Assembly: GCF_003664995.1 (NCBI RefSeq)
Contig: NZ_JFHL01000002.1
Location: forward strand, 558,001 to 622,000
Length of the DNA: 64,000 bases
Direction: 5' to 3'
Source of the DNA: Mesotoga sp. BH458_6_3_2_1
Lineage (GTDB): Bacteria > Thermotogota > Thermotogae > Petrotogales > Kosmotogaceae
Shown: positions 56,984-64,000 of the stretch, piece by piece
How positions within the stretch are numbered: position 1 is the first letter of the stretch
Layout: each line of letters starts with the position of its first letter
The notes under the pieces: model-generated
Databases searched by the model: none
Told to the model about the DNA's origin: nothing
The model's input: only the letters and a program-made list of their open reading frames with translations
Program-made: the position numbers and the translations under genes

Positions 56984-57226
56984 ATGAATAAAACAGTGGA
57001 GTACGATCTCTTTGTCAGAATAAGGCCCGAAGATATTCATGTGCTCTGCTACATTGCCGAAGCCGAAGACAATCTAATGAACATCAGGCATGTCACAGAT
57101 GAGGGCCTTCTCAAAATTATCGTTCCCGCAGATCTTCTTGATGAAGTGAAGAGCTTTCTGAAGAGCATTAGAAACCGTATCGATCTGGAAGTGGTGGAGA
57201 TTCGTGCGAATCCTGGACATACTTGA
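56984..57226 (+). CDS. DUF4911-like small protein
   Basis: An 80-residue protein (VEYDLFVRIRPEDIHVLCYIAE, then DNLMNIRHVTDEGLLKIIVPADLLDEVKSFL) resembling DUF4911, a short alpha/beta family often found next to PhoH or YqeG genes. Function unknown. The last 23 bp overlap the YqeG-fusion gene in another frame, so these two are translationally coupled. Confidence 0.7.
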   Translation: MNKTVEYDLFVRIRPEDIHVLCYIAEAEDNLMNIRHVTDEGLLKIIVPADLLDEVKSFLKSIRNRIDLEVVEIRANPGHT

Positions 57227-58256
57227 TAGCGCAGTACCAAACGACAAGGCGGAAAATGTCAGAGAAGTGGACTATGAAAGACTCCAGAAGCTCGGGTACA
57301 ATACAATTCTCTTTGATTACGACAATACCATTGCAGTTTGGAGAGAGCCTTTCGATATGCGGAACAAACCCGTAATCGATAACCTAATCTCTTCAGGTAT
57401 GAAGGTCGGCGTTGTAACCAACGGGCCCCAATCGAGAGTTAAGAATCTCAAGGATCTCTTTGGGGAAGAGCTGAAGGTATACCACTCGATGAGAAAGCCG
57501 GGCACGAAGGAACTGAGGAAGGTTCTTAGCGACATGAAATCGAGACCCGAAAAGACGGTCATAATTGGAGATCTCTTTTTCACAGACATTATTGCCGGAA
57601 ATAGAATGGGTATGTATTCGATCCTTGTGGCGCCGCTGGTCGATATAAGCCAGAAGTGGTACAAGAGGTTGTTGGGGAAGATCACCATTGCCGCATATCT
57701 TGTATTCTTCTTCACAATTGGCTGGGTCTTCAGATTGGGAAGGCTGGCCACCCCACATCTCTTTGCCAATAGTGTAATGGATATAGATTTCGATTCTCTG
57801 AAGGAGTCCGGTCACAGACTCGTCATATTCGATTTCGACAACACTCTAGAGAGCTGGGGGGCAAGTACCGTCTCAAAAGAGAAGCGGTTGCTCCTGAACA
57901 GAGTTGAACGACTTGGTCTGAACATACTTCTGATTTCTAACGGGAAGGCCGACAGGCTCGGCAAAATAGACGAGGAACTCGATACAATTAAGGTTATTAG
58001 CCGGGCAAGGAAACCGTTGACATTCAAATCGAAACGAGTTTTGAAGGACTATGGAGTACCTCCGTACAAGACAGTAGTTGTCGGCGACCAGCTCTTTACG
58101 GATATTATCATGGGAAACCTTCTCGGAGCATACACGGTTAAAGTCGAACCGATCTCTGAAAAGGAGTTCTTCTGGACGAAGCTGGTCAGGAGAGTAGAGC
58201 GGATTCTCTTAAGCAAAATGAGGAAGCATCCCGAAGTGGAGGCGCTTGACAAATGA
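57204..58256 (+). CDS. Tandem YqeG-type HAD phosphatase with a membrane segment between the copies
   Basis: A 350-residue protein made of two HAD IIIA (YqeG-like) domains. Domain 1 (about 20-155) has motif I LFDYDNTIAVW, VVTNGPQS, KPGTKEL and GDLFFTDIIAGN. Domain 2 (about 205-330) has IFDFDNTLESWG, ISNGKADR, ARKPLTF and GDQLFTDIIMGN. Both have the catalytic DxDxT and the late acidic motif, so both may be active. A hydrophobic stretch IAAYLVFFFTIGWVF lies between them and may anchor the protein. Normal YqeG is about 170 residues with one domain. GTG 57204 lies inside the DUF4911 gene. YqeH follows, as in Bacillus (yqeG-yqeH). Confidence 0.85.
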   Translation: MRILDILDSAVPNDKAENVREVDYERLQKLGYNTILFDYDNTIAVWREPFDMRNKPVIDNLISSGMKVGVVTNGPQSRVKNLKDLFGEELKVYHSMRKPGTKELRKVLSDMKSRPEKTVIIGDLFFTDIIAGNRMGMYSILVAPLVDISQKWYKRLLGKITIAAYLVFFFTIGWVFRLGRLATPHLFANSVMDIDFDSLKESGHRLVIFDFDNTLESWGASTVSKEKRLLLNRVERLGLNILLISNGKADRLGKIDEELDTIKVISRARKPLTFKSKRVLKDYGVPPYKTVVVGDQLFTDIIMGNLLGAYTVKVEPISEKEFFWTKLVRRVERILLSKMRKHPEVEALDK

Positions 58257-59353
58257 AATGTAATGGGTGCGGTGTTGAGCTGCAGCATGAGGACCCGGCC
58301 GGTTTGGGATACATATCCGAGTCGGTTATGGAATCAAGGTTCAATTCAGGAAAGGAGATCCTGTGTCGAAGATGTTTCCTTATGAAGCATTATAGTTCGC
58401 TGCCAGAGGGTAATATGGTTGCTCATTCGCTTGAGAATATGAAGGAGTATCTCCGTCTCGCTCACGATGTAATCTATGTAATTGATATCTCAGACTTTGA
58501 CGGGACCTTCAGGAGGGACATCACGGACCTCCTGAAAGATCATTCCGTTCACTACATTCTGAACAAAATCGATCTGCTTCCCAGAGAGGTTAAAGTGGAT
58601 GAAATGAGAGACTGGGCCTCGGGCATTCTCAAGGCGCCGGTGAGCAGAGTTAGGCCTGTCTCGGTTTTGGGACAATACGGACTGAACTCGCTTTTCGCCT
58701 ATCTAAAATCCAGTGCGTGTGAGTACGTTTCGGTAGGAGTTACCAACGTTGGGAAGTCCTCACTCCTTAATGGTTTGATGCGTTCCGAAAAGATAACAGT
58801 CAGTCGTTTTCCCGGAACAACGGTAGAGGTGACATCGAGGACACTGTACAACTCTTCGGTTACCATTTACGATACTCCGGGAATATTCACGGAAGACAGA
58901 TTGACCGATCTTCTGAGCGTTGAAGATCAGAGTAGATTTCTTCCCCGCAAGAAGCTGGTCAGATCGACCTTTCAATTCCACGAAGCCCGAACCGTTTTTC
59001 TGAGTGGGTTTGTGCGAATAGATGCGAAGAATGAGACCGATCCAGTGGGGATATTACATACCTTTGTTCCGGAGAGTGTTTCAGTCCATGAGACTAACTC
59101 GAATACCGGGGTCGAGGAATGGGATAGATGGTTTGGAGGAATTTTGAAACCTCCTTTTTCTAGTTCCGCAAGGAGTGAGTATAAGTGGAAGAGTGAGAAA
59201 TTCAGACTGAGAACCGGTCAGGAGCTTCACATTTGCGGCCTTGGCTGGATAAACGTCGCTAAAGGTCCGATAACACTTGTTCTTACTACTCCGGAAAGCG
59301 TAACCCTGAAAGTGAGAAAGGGACTAGTCGGTCCGAAAAAATTCAAGAAGTGA
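58253..59353 (+). CDS. yqeH: Ribosome biogenesis GTPase YqeH (circularly permuted)
   Basis: A 366-residue GTPase with permuted motif order: an N-terminal zinc finger (CNGCGVELQ and CRRCF), G4 NKIDLLP, then G1 GVTNVGKSSLLNGL, G2 FPGTTVE and G3 DTPGI. It acts in small-subunit (30S) assembly. The C-terminal domain is the family's RNA-binding region. ATG 58253 overlaps the YqeG-fusion stop by 4 bp. PduL follows after 21 bp. Confidence 0.93.
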   Translation: MKCNGCGVELQHEDPAGLGYISESVMESRFNSGKEILCRRCFLMKHYSSLPEGNMVAHSLENMKEYLRLAHDVIYVIDISDFDGTFRRDITDLLKDHSVHYILNKIDLLPREVKVDEMRDWASGILKAPVSRVRPVSVLGQYGLNSLFAYLKSSACEYVSVGVTNVGKSSLLNGLMRSEKITVSRFPGTTVEVTSRTLYNSSVTIYDTPGIFTEDRLTDLLSVEDQSRFLPRKKLVRSTFQFHEARTVFLSGFVRIDAKNETDPVGILHTFVPESVSVHETNSNTGVEEWDRWFGGILKPPFSSSARSEYKWKSEKFRLRTGQELHICGLGWINVAKGPITLVLTTPESVTLKVRKGLVGPKKFKK

Positions 59354-59374
59354 AGATAACTGGAGGTGTATTTT

Positions 59375-59968
59375 GTGAAGCTTAAGCAACCGGCAATCAA
59401 GGCAGGCGTTTCAAACCGCCATCTTCATTTGAGTGCGGAAGATATCGAAAGACTCTTCGGCAAGGGTCATAAACTAACTCCTATAAAAGATCTCGGTCAA
59501 CCCGGGCAGTACGCCTGTGATGAAAAAGTGATTCTTGTCGGTCCAAAGGGAGCAATCACGGGAGTAAGGGTACTGGGTCCCGCGAGAAAGGCCACTCAGA
59601 TAGAGGTATCGAGAACCGACGCTTTTTCCCTGGGAATAAAGCCGCCCATAAAGGATTCCGGTGACCACACGGATACTCCCGGCCTGACGATTGTCGGTCC
59701 TAAAGGAACTGTCGTTCTTGATTCCGGAGTGATGCTCGCCAAGAGGCATATTCACATGACACCCGAGGACGCCAGGGTATATGGAGTAGAGGACAAGGAG
59801 ATAGTAATGGTTTACGCCGAGGGTGCCGGAACGCGAAGAGTGATCTTCGACGACGTTCTTGTTAGAGTGCACTCGAGTTACGCTCTGGAATTCCATGTCG
59901 ATGTGGATGAAGCAAATGCTGTAATACTGAACAACAACGATCCAGTATTCATTATTGAGGAGTTATAG
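59375..59968 (+). CDS. pduL: Phosphate propanoyltransferase (PduL)
   Basis: Interconverts acyl-CoA and acyl-phosphate; in this class it often replaces Pta in acetate formation. The 197-residue protein has two zinc-binding histidine motifs, AGVSNRHLHLSAED and LAKRHIHMTPEDA, plus VHSSYALEFHVDVDEAN at the C-terminus. No microcompartment targeting peptide or shell genes are present, so it is the housekeeping type. GTG 59375 follows GGAGGTG by 7 bp; GTG 59366 is within that site. It overlaps the DUF72 gene by 3 bp. Confidence 0.92.
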   Translation: MKLKQPAIKAGVSNRHLHLSAEDIERLFGKGHKLTPIKDLGQPGQYACDEKVILVGPKGAITGVRVLGPARKATQIEVSRTDAFSLGIKPPIKDSGDHTDTPGLTIVGPKGTVVLDSGVMLAKRHIHMTPEDARVYGVEDKEIVMVYAEGAGTRRVIFDDVLVRVHSSYALEFHVDVDEANAVILNNNDPVFIIEEL

Positions 59969-60762
59969 TGGTCTATCTTGGGACGAGCGGCTACTCATTT
60001 CCCGACTGGGTGGGAACGGCTTACCCTTCAGGGATCAGCTCTTCCCAGATGCTTAGATACTACCATTCAGTATGGAGATTCAACTCTGTTGAACTGAATT
60101 TCACATATTATCGGATGCCATCTATCAAGACAATCACTGGCATCCTAAGGAAGATACCCGGAGAGATGACATTTGCAGTCAAAGCACCGGGACAGGCGAC
60201 GCATGATCTATGGAAGGGCGATTCCGGAGAGTTGAGAAAAGTATCCGGTGAATTCTACCAGGCTCTTCAACCCATGCGGGAGGAGGGTAGGCTGGGGCCG
60301 GTACTCTTCCAGTTCCCGTGGTCGTTCAAATTCAATGAGAGAAACAGGGAGTATATTGAAGAGATCGCCGGATCTTTCGACCCTGATAGTAATCTCCTGG
60401 CCTTCGAATTCAGACACGATAGCTGGGCAAATGAAGCGGCCTTCGAAGCGGTCGAGGAGGCGGGCGGAATACCTGTAACCGTTGACGAACCGATTATCGG
60501 CGGCTTGTTTCCTTATATACCCAGGGCAGGTCTTAGGGGTGCTTACTTCCGCTTTCACGGAAGAAATCCCGACTGGTTCAACAGCAACGGAAGTGAACGA
60601 TACAATTACGATTACTCGGAAGATGACTTGAGAAGTTTTGCCATCGATGTGCTAGAATTTCATAAACGCGATCTACCTGTCTTTGTTTTCTTTAATAATT
60701 GCTACATGGGAAGAGCAGTACACAACGCTCTTCTTCTGAAAGACCTGTTAGGAGGTGCCTGA
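59968..60762 (+). CDS. DUF72 family protein
   Basis: A 264-residue TIM-barrel-like DUF72 protein. YLGTSGYSFPDWVGTAYPSG opens the family, FNSVELNFTYYRMPS follows, and the late FRFHGRNPDWF and VFFNNCYMGRAVHNA motifs are conserved. Function is unknown; some members occur with nucleic acid-related genes. GTG 59968 overlaps the pduL stop (TAGTG). It precedes a small unknown gene. Confidence 0.88.
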   Translation: MVYLGTSGYSFPDWVGTAYPSGISSSQMLRYYHSVWRFNSVELNFTYYRMPSIKTITGILRKIPGEMTFAVKAPGQATHDLWKGDSGELRKVSGEFYQALQPMREEGRLGPVLFQFPWSFKFNERNREYIEEIAGSFDPDSNLLAFEFRHDSWANEAAFEAVEEAGGIPVTVDEPIIGGLFPYIPRAGLRGAYFRFHGRNPDWFNSNGSERYNYDYSEDDLRSFAIDVLEFHKRDLPVFVFFNNCYMGRAVHNALLLKDLLGGA

Positions 60763-60769
60763 ATTAACA

Positions 60770-61099
60770 ATGACTTTTCCTGATTACATAAATGTGGTTC
60801 TGAGGATGATAGCCGAGGGAAACGAGAGTCATGAGATTTACGAGCAGCTGCAGAAGCTTGGATTGAGAGAAGTAGAGATTACTGAAGTATACAACGCGGT
60901 GATCGGAATGATCACATCGGGTTCGGAATCGACGGAGATTATTCTCGATGGCGATTACAACCCAAGAAAGAGAGTCTTTCTAGAAGAAGAACTCAAGGCG
61001 ATCATGACCGTTCCCGGTCTTTACAAATCGCTTCTATGGGGCGACATCACTCCTGGGGATTTCGAAAGGACTCTATCCGATTTCTCAGCCAATAACTAG
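60770..61099 (+). CDS. Uncharacterised 109-residue protein
   Basis: Not recognised. Soluble and helical (FPDYINVVLRMIAEGNESHEI, a regular helix-turn pattern), then FLEEELKAIMTVPGLYKSLLWG and a short tail. A UBA- or Smg-like helical bundle is possible but not supported by a clear motif. ATG 60770 is used although GGAGGTG at 60751-60757 lies 12 bp away; the GTG at 60755 is within that site and would overlap the DUF72 stop. It ends 7 bp before the bidirectional terminator. Confidence 0.6.
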   Translation: MTFPDYINVVLRMIAEGNESHEIYEQLQKLGLREVEITEVYNAVIGMITSGSESTEIILDGDYNPRKRVFLEEELKAIMTVPGLYKSLLWGDITPGDFERTLSDFSANN

Positions 61100-61105
61100 A
61101 AAAAA

Positions 61106-61130
61106 CCCGCCTGAAAGGCGGGCTTTTCTT
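61106..61130. terminator. Bidirectional terminator between the 60770 gene and glgP
   Basis: CCCGCCT (61106-61112) and AGGCGGG (61116-61122) enclose GAA. On the plus strand CTTTTCTT follows. On the minus strand the stem is followed by TTTTTT (the AAAAAA at 61100-61105). It serves both convergent units. Confidence 0.9.
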
Positions 61131-63696
61131 ATACGATCCATTTTGCAACGGGTATGAAGTATCTGTCAGGCAGTTTTTGAGGGTTCGGGATCACTCTGAT
61201 TGTGTACGCCAGATTACCCTCTTCGGCTACGACGAATTTCCCGCCGTATACGTATTCGCCGTGGACGTCCTCTTTAATCAGCTTCATTGGATAGAGACTG
61301 AAGCTGTCCATCTCACCTTCGTCATTCATCTTCGCCACGAAAATCTCAGCTTGAACCTCAGATGGGTCTAGAGTTCCGAGGTAGATGTTTGCCGAGAGTG
61401 CGATCTCCTGCCCGACCTTAATCGATTTTGCAGAAGACTCGGCCTGCACATTGGGCTTTATTCTTATAGCATTCCAGCTGGCACTGAACTTGTCTTTCCA
61501 GACTGCAACGCTCTTCGCAAGTTTGTAACCGTCTCTCTCGGCCTCTACAGACAGGTCGGCGGCGGGGAAATAGAGGTCGGTGGCATACTCTGCAATCATC
61601 CTGTGAGTATTGAATCTGCTGCCGATTTCCTTGATGGAGCTCTTCATCTTCTTCGCCCAGTCCCTAGCTACGCCTTCCTCATCTCTCGAGTAGTAAAGAG
61701 GGATTATCTCCTTCTCAAGCGTGCTGTAGATCGACACAGAGTCTATCCTGTCCTGAAGTTCGTGGTCTCTGTAGTCTCTGTTATCGCCGATAGCCCAGCC
61801 GTTTTCTCCGTTGAAACCTTCCACCCACCAGCCATCGAGGACGCTGAAGTTAAGAACTCCATTCATTCCGGCTTTTTCACCGCTCGTTCCGCTCGCTTCG
61901 TGGGGTCTTCTAGGTGTATTTAGCCAGATATCCACACCGCTTACCAAGTGTCGAGCGATATTCATGTCGTAATTTTCGACTATTATCACCCGGCTTTTGA
62001 ATTCCGGTGTTCTGGAGATCTCATACAATTTCCTTATCAGTTCTTTTCCAGGATCGTCTGCCGGATGGGCCTTACCTGCGAAAACAAATTGAACCGGTCT
62101 TTCGGAGTTCGCGATTATCGACTTCAGTCTGTTAATGTCTTTGAAGATCAGCGTTGCGCGCTTGTATGTGGCAAATCTCCTTGCAAATCCAATAGTGAGA
62201 ACATCTTCAGGCAGGGCTTCCTCGACCTCCAGAAGGTCTTCTATGGTCTCGCCCAGTCTCATCCTCTGTCTCTTTAACCTTCCCTGCAGAAAGCCTCTTG
62301 CTCTGGATTTCAGTGACATGTGTAGCTCCCAGATCTCGCTCTCCGGTATCTTGTCGACCCCTTCCCAGATCTCCGGGTCATAGACTCTCTCATGCCAGCC
62401 TTCGGGAAGGTACTTGTCCAGCAACTCGACCAGGTTCGGGTTCAGCCAAGTCCAGATGTGCACTCCGTTTGTCACATGAGTTATCGGAACCTCTACCGCG
62501 GGCAGATCCGGGTAGATGTGATTCCAAAGATTCCTGCTGACTCTTCCATGAAGCTGGCTGACTCCATTAGCAAGAGCAGAAAGCCTGAGCGCAAGGACCG
62601 TCATGCTGAAGTGCTGCCCGCCGCCCTGGAGTTTTTCGATGCCGAGGTTCAAGAATTCATCCCTATCGGCGTGCATCTTACTCCAGAAATCGCGGAAGTA
62701 CTTGTCAATCATATCAAGGGTAAACGTATCATTACCGGCAGGCACCGGCGTATGTGTTGTGAAGACGTTGCCGGATTTTACAATCATCGATGCGGTCGAA
62801 AACTCTATCGAATTCTTCTGGACCAGTTCTCTAATTCTCTCGAGGGACAAGAAAGCCGCATGGCCTTCATTCATATGCCATGCATTTGGCGAGTAACCCA
62901 GCATTCTAAGGGCCCTCACTCCGCCGATGCCGAGAAGAATCTCCTGCTGTATCCTGGTTTCACGATCGCCTCCATAGAGCGTACCGGTAATCTTTCGGTC
63001 TTCGGGTTCATTTTGAGGAATGTCCGTGTCCAATAGATAAAGAGATGTCCTGCCGATTTCGGCCTTCCAGATCTTCGCCCATACCTTTCTCCCCGGAAAG
63101 TCTATGTTAACGAAAACCTCATCTCCGGCCTTATCTAGTGCAGGAACTACGGGAAAATCCTCAAACTCGTAGGAGTGATAAATGTTTTGCTGCCAACCAG
63201 ACTCGTCGATTCTCTGTTCGAAGTATCCGTTCCTGTATAGAAGTCCTACAGCAACGAAATTAAGTCCCATGTCGCTGGCCGTTTTCAGGTGGTCTCCGGC
63301 CAGAATGCCGAGGCCTCCAGAATAAATTGGAAATGATTCGTGAAATCCATACTCCGCGCAGAAATAAGCAATGCACTGCTCCTTTCTGTCCGGGTGTTCC
63401 CTCTCCATCCACGTGTCTTTTCCACCCATGTATTTATCGAACTCTTTTACGGTGTTCTCATACATCTTGATAAACTCTTTGTCTTCTGCCAGCTCATACA
63501 ATCTAGTCTGGCGTACCCTGCGGAGAAGCCTTACGGGGCTTCGCTTTTCCTGATACCACATCTCTGGGTCTATGTATTTGAACATCTGTTGAGCATGGTA
63601 ATTCCAGCTCCACCATAGGTTCTTTGACAGTTCTTCGAGTCTGCTCAGCTTCTCTGGCAATCTCGGTACCGCCATGACTCTTTCGAGGAAGTACAT
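61129..63696 (-). CDS. glgP: Alpha-glucan (glycogen/maltodextrin) phosphorylase, GT35
   Basis: An 855-residue PLP-dependent phosphorylase releasing glucose 1-phosphate from alpha-1,4-glucans. The N-terminal DUF3417-type region (LSRLEELSKNLWWSWNYHAQQMF) marks the archaeal/thermophile class. IYSGGLGILAGDHLKTASDMG, the NEGHAAFLSLERI block and the PLP-lysine motif EASGTSGEKAGMNG are conserved. A C-terminal beta domain of about 120 residues follows. ATG 63696 follows GGAGGTT. It probably works with the GH1/kinase genes in sugar use. A -10 lies at 63730-63735. Confidence 0.93.
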   Translation of the reverse strand: MYFLERVMAVPRLPEKLSRLEELSKNLWWSWNYHAQQMFKYIDPEMWYQEKRSPVRLLRRVRQTRLYELAEDKEFIKMYENTVKEFDKYMGGKDTWMEREHPDRKEQCIAYFCAEYGFHESFPIYSGGLGILAGDHLKTASDMGLNFVAVGLLYRNGYFEQRIDESGWQQNIYHSYEFEDFPVVPALDKAGDEVFVNIDFPGRKVWAKIWKAEIGRTSLYLLDTDIPQNEPEDRKITGTLYGGDRETRIQQEILLGIGGVRALRMLGYSPNAWHMNEGHAAFLSLERIRELVQKNSIEFSTASMIVKSGNVFTTHTPVPAGNDTFTLDMIDKYFRDFWSKMHADRDEFLNLGIEKLQGGGQHFSMTVLALRLSALANGVSQLHGRVSRNLWNHIYPDLPAVEVPITHVTNGVHIWTWLNPNLVELLDKYLPEGWHERVYDPEIWEGVDKIPESEIWELHMSLKSRARGFLQGRLKRQRMRLGETIEDLLEVEEALPEDVLTIGFARRFATYKRATLIFKDINRLKSIIANSERPVQFVFAGKAHPADDPGKELIRKLYEISRTPEFKSRVIIVENYDMNIARHLVSGVDIWLNTPRRPHEASGTSGEKAGMNGVLNFSVLDGWWVEGFNGENGWAIGDNRDYRDHELQDRIDSVSIYSTLEKEIIPLYYSRDEEGVARDWAKKMKSSIKEIGSRFNTHRMIAEYATDLYFPAADLSVEAERDGYKLAKSVAVWKDKFSASWNAIRIKPNVQAESSAKSIKVGQEIALSANIYLGTLDPSEVQAEIFVAKMNDEGEMDSFSLYPMKLIKEDVHGEYVYGGKFVVAEEGNLAYTIRVIPNPQKLPDRYFIPVAKWIV

Positions 63697-63729
63697 CAGA
63701 ATAACCTCCTATTTTGGCATCTATGTACA

Positions 63730-63735
63730 ATTATA
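63730..63735 (-). promoter_or_regulatory. -10 element of glgP
   Basis: TATAAT on the minus strand at 63730-63735, 34 bp before the ATG. No consensus -35 is visible at the normal distance. Confidence 0.5.
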
Positions 63736-63805
63736 CCTTTTCATACGCTACTGTGCTTTCTTATGATGCTCTCACTCGTCTTTGCTAGCTCTTTCGCCGT
63801 CTAAC

Positions 63806-63828
63806 AAAAAAAGGGAGCTCAGCTCCCT
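63806..63828 (-). terminator. Terminator of the minus-strand gene that enters from the right edge
   Basis: On the minus strand AGGGAGC and GCTCCCT pair around a 3-nt loop and are followed by a run of seven T (the AAAAAAA at 63806-63812 on the plus strand). It lies 29 bp after the stop at 63857. Confidence 0.88.
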
Positions 63829-63856
63829 CTATTCTATTTCACGATACTTTCGATTT

Positions 63857-64000
63857 TTATGGTCTTTTACGGATACCTCTTTTCTTGTCGAGTCTTCTCT
63901 TAAAGGCGGAGATCTTTTCGCCGCTATCCCTCATGAACTTGGCCAGTTTCTTTTCGAAGTCTTGACTTGACGGTCCTTCATCAGAGCCTTTGCTCTTCAA
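63857..64000 (-). CDS. C-terminus of an unidentified protein (5' end outside the window)
   Basis: On the minus strand the last 47 codons of a gene end in TAA at 63857-63859. The residues (FEKKLAKFMRDSGEKISAFK, then RRLDKKRGIRKRP) form a basic amphipathic helix with a lysine/arginine-rich end, as seen in flexible tails of cytosolic or nucleic-acid-binding proteins. It ends in front of the terminator at 63806-63828, which supports a real gene. Product unknown. Confidence 0.65.
   Translation of the reverse strand: MKSKGSDEGPSSQDFEKKLAKFMRDSGEKISAFKRRLDKKRGIRKRP

Noticed and set aside
62392-63036. Plus-strand open frame of 214 codons
   Set aside because: Antisense to glgP with no recognisable domain.

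Overview
This window comes from a bacterium of the Thermotogota, most likely a mesophilic Mesotoga/Kosmotoga-type member. That placement is inference. It rests on a NusG with a very large insertion in its N-terminal domain, an RpoC with about 150 extra residues before its active-site motif (both known from Thermotogales), frequent TTG/GTG starts with strong GGAGGTG-type ribosome binding sites, an anaerobic gene set (class III ribonucleotide reductase, MinD-ferredoxin ATPases), and sugar and glucan enzymes. Coding density is very high, with many 1-20 bp overlaps between neighbouring genes. No rRNA, CRISPR array or insertion sequence was seen.

Layout. 1-7070: the end of a MEMO-family gene, a small exported protein, then a run of rseC-like, mutS2, acpS, ligA and a cysteine desulfurase. 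7059-9156: a promoter followed by yicC, remA-like, gmk and rpoZ. 9207-21665: the expression core. A perfect consensus promoter reads into tRNA-Thr, tRNA-Tyr, rpmG, secE and nusG, then rplK-rplA, an L10 leader, rplJ-rplL, an internal promoter with a leader hairpin, and rpoB-rpoC ending at a strong terminator. 21715-25137: a nucleoside-type ABC importer (ATPase and two permeases, no binding protein). 25182-26684: an M32 carboxypeptidase with its own promoter. 26688-29974 (minus strand): an HhH protein, then a redox cluster of two small Gly/Arg-rich proteins, two MinD-type ATPases carrying ferredoxin domains, and a NifX-like protein, headed by a consensus promoter and a palindromic operator candidate. 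30035-35024: a methyltransferase, a CUT1 sugar importer and a one-POTRA Omp85 protein. 35042-37849 (minus): nrdD-nrdG behind a promoter with two NrdR-box-like sites exactly 31 bp apart.

37989-45000: a DEDDh exonuclease, a small unknown gene, a DUF362 ferredoxin protein, glpK, tsaE, lon and engB. 45292-47485: a divergent GH1 glycosidase and PfkB sugar kinase. 47426-49740: the most unusual stretch. It holds an unknown gene and a tyrosine (Xer-type) recombinase gene whose 5' leader is a 14-bp perfect inverted repeat that fits the dif layout (11-bp arm, 6-bp centre, 11-bp arm). On both sides, the 3' ends of pfkB and of the recombinase gene switch to different codon use and are crowded with the pentamer TACAA. 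49742-56974: a PHP phosphoesterase, DUF2461, wecB, murJ, a second PHP paralogue, a PHA-granule-like protein, a second exonuclease and PIN-PhoH. 56984-61099: DUF4911, a fused double YqeG phosphatase, YqeH, PduL, DUF72 and a small unknown gene. 61129-64000 (minus): alpha-glucan phosphorylase and the C-terminus of one more gene.

Most of the window is conserved housekeeping. The best candidates for something new are the Xer/dif-like/TACAA island, the redox cluster with its operator, the nrdD/nrdG overlap and the double YqeG fusion.
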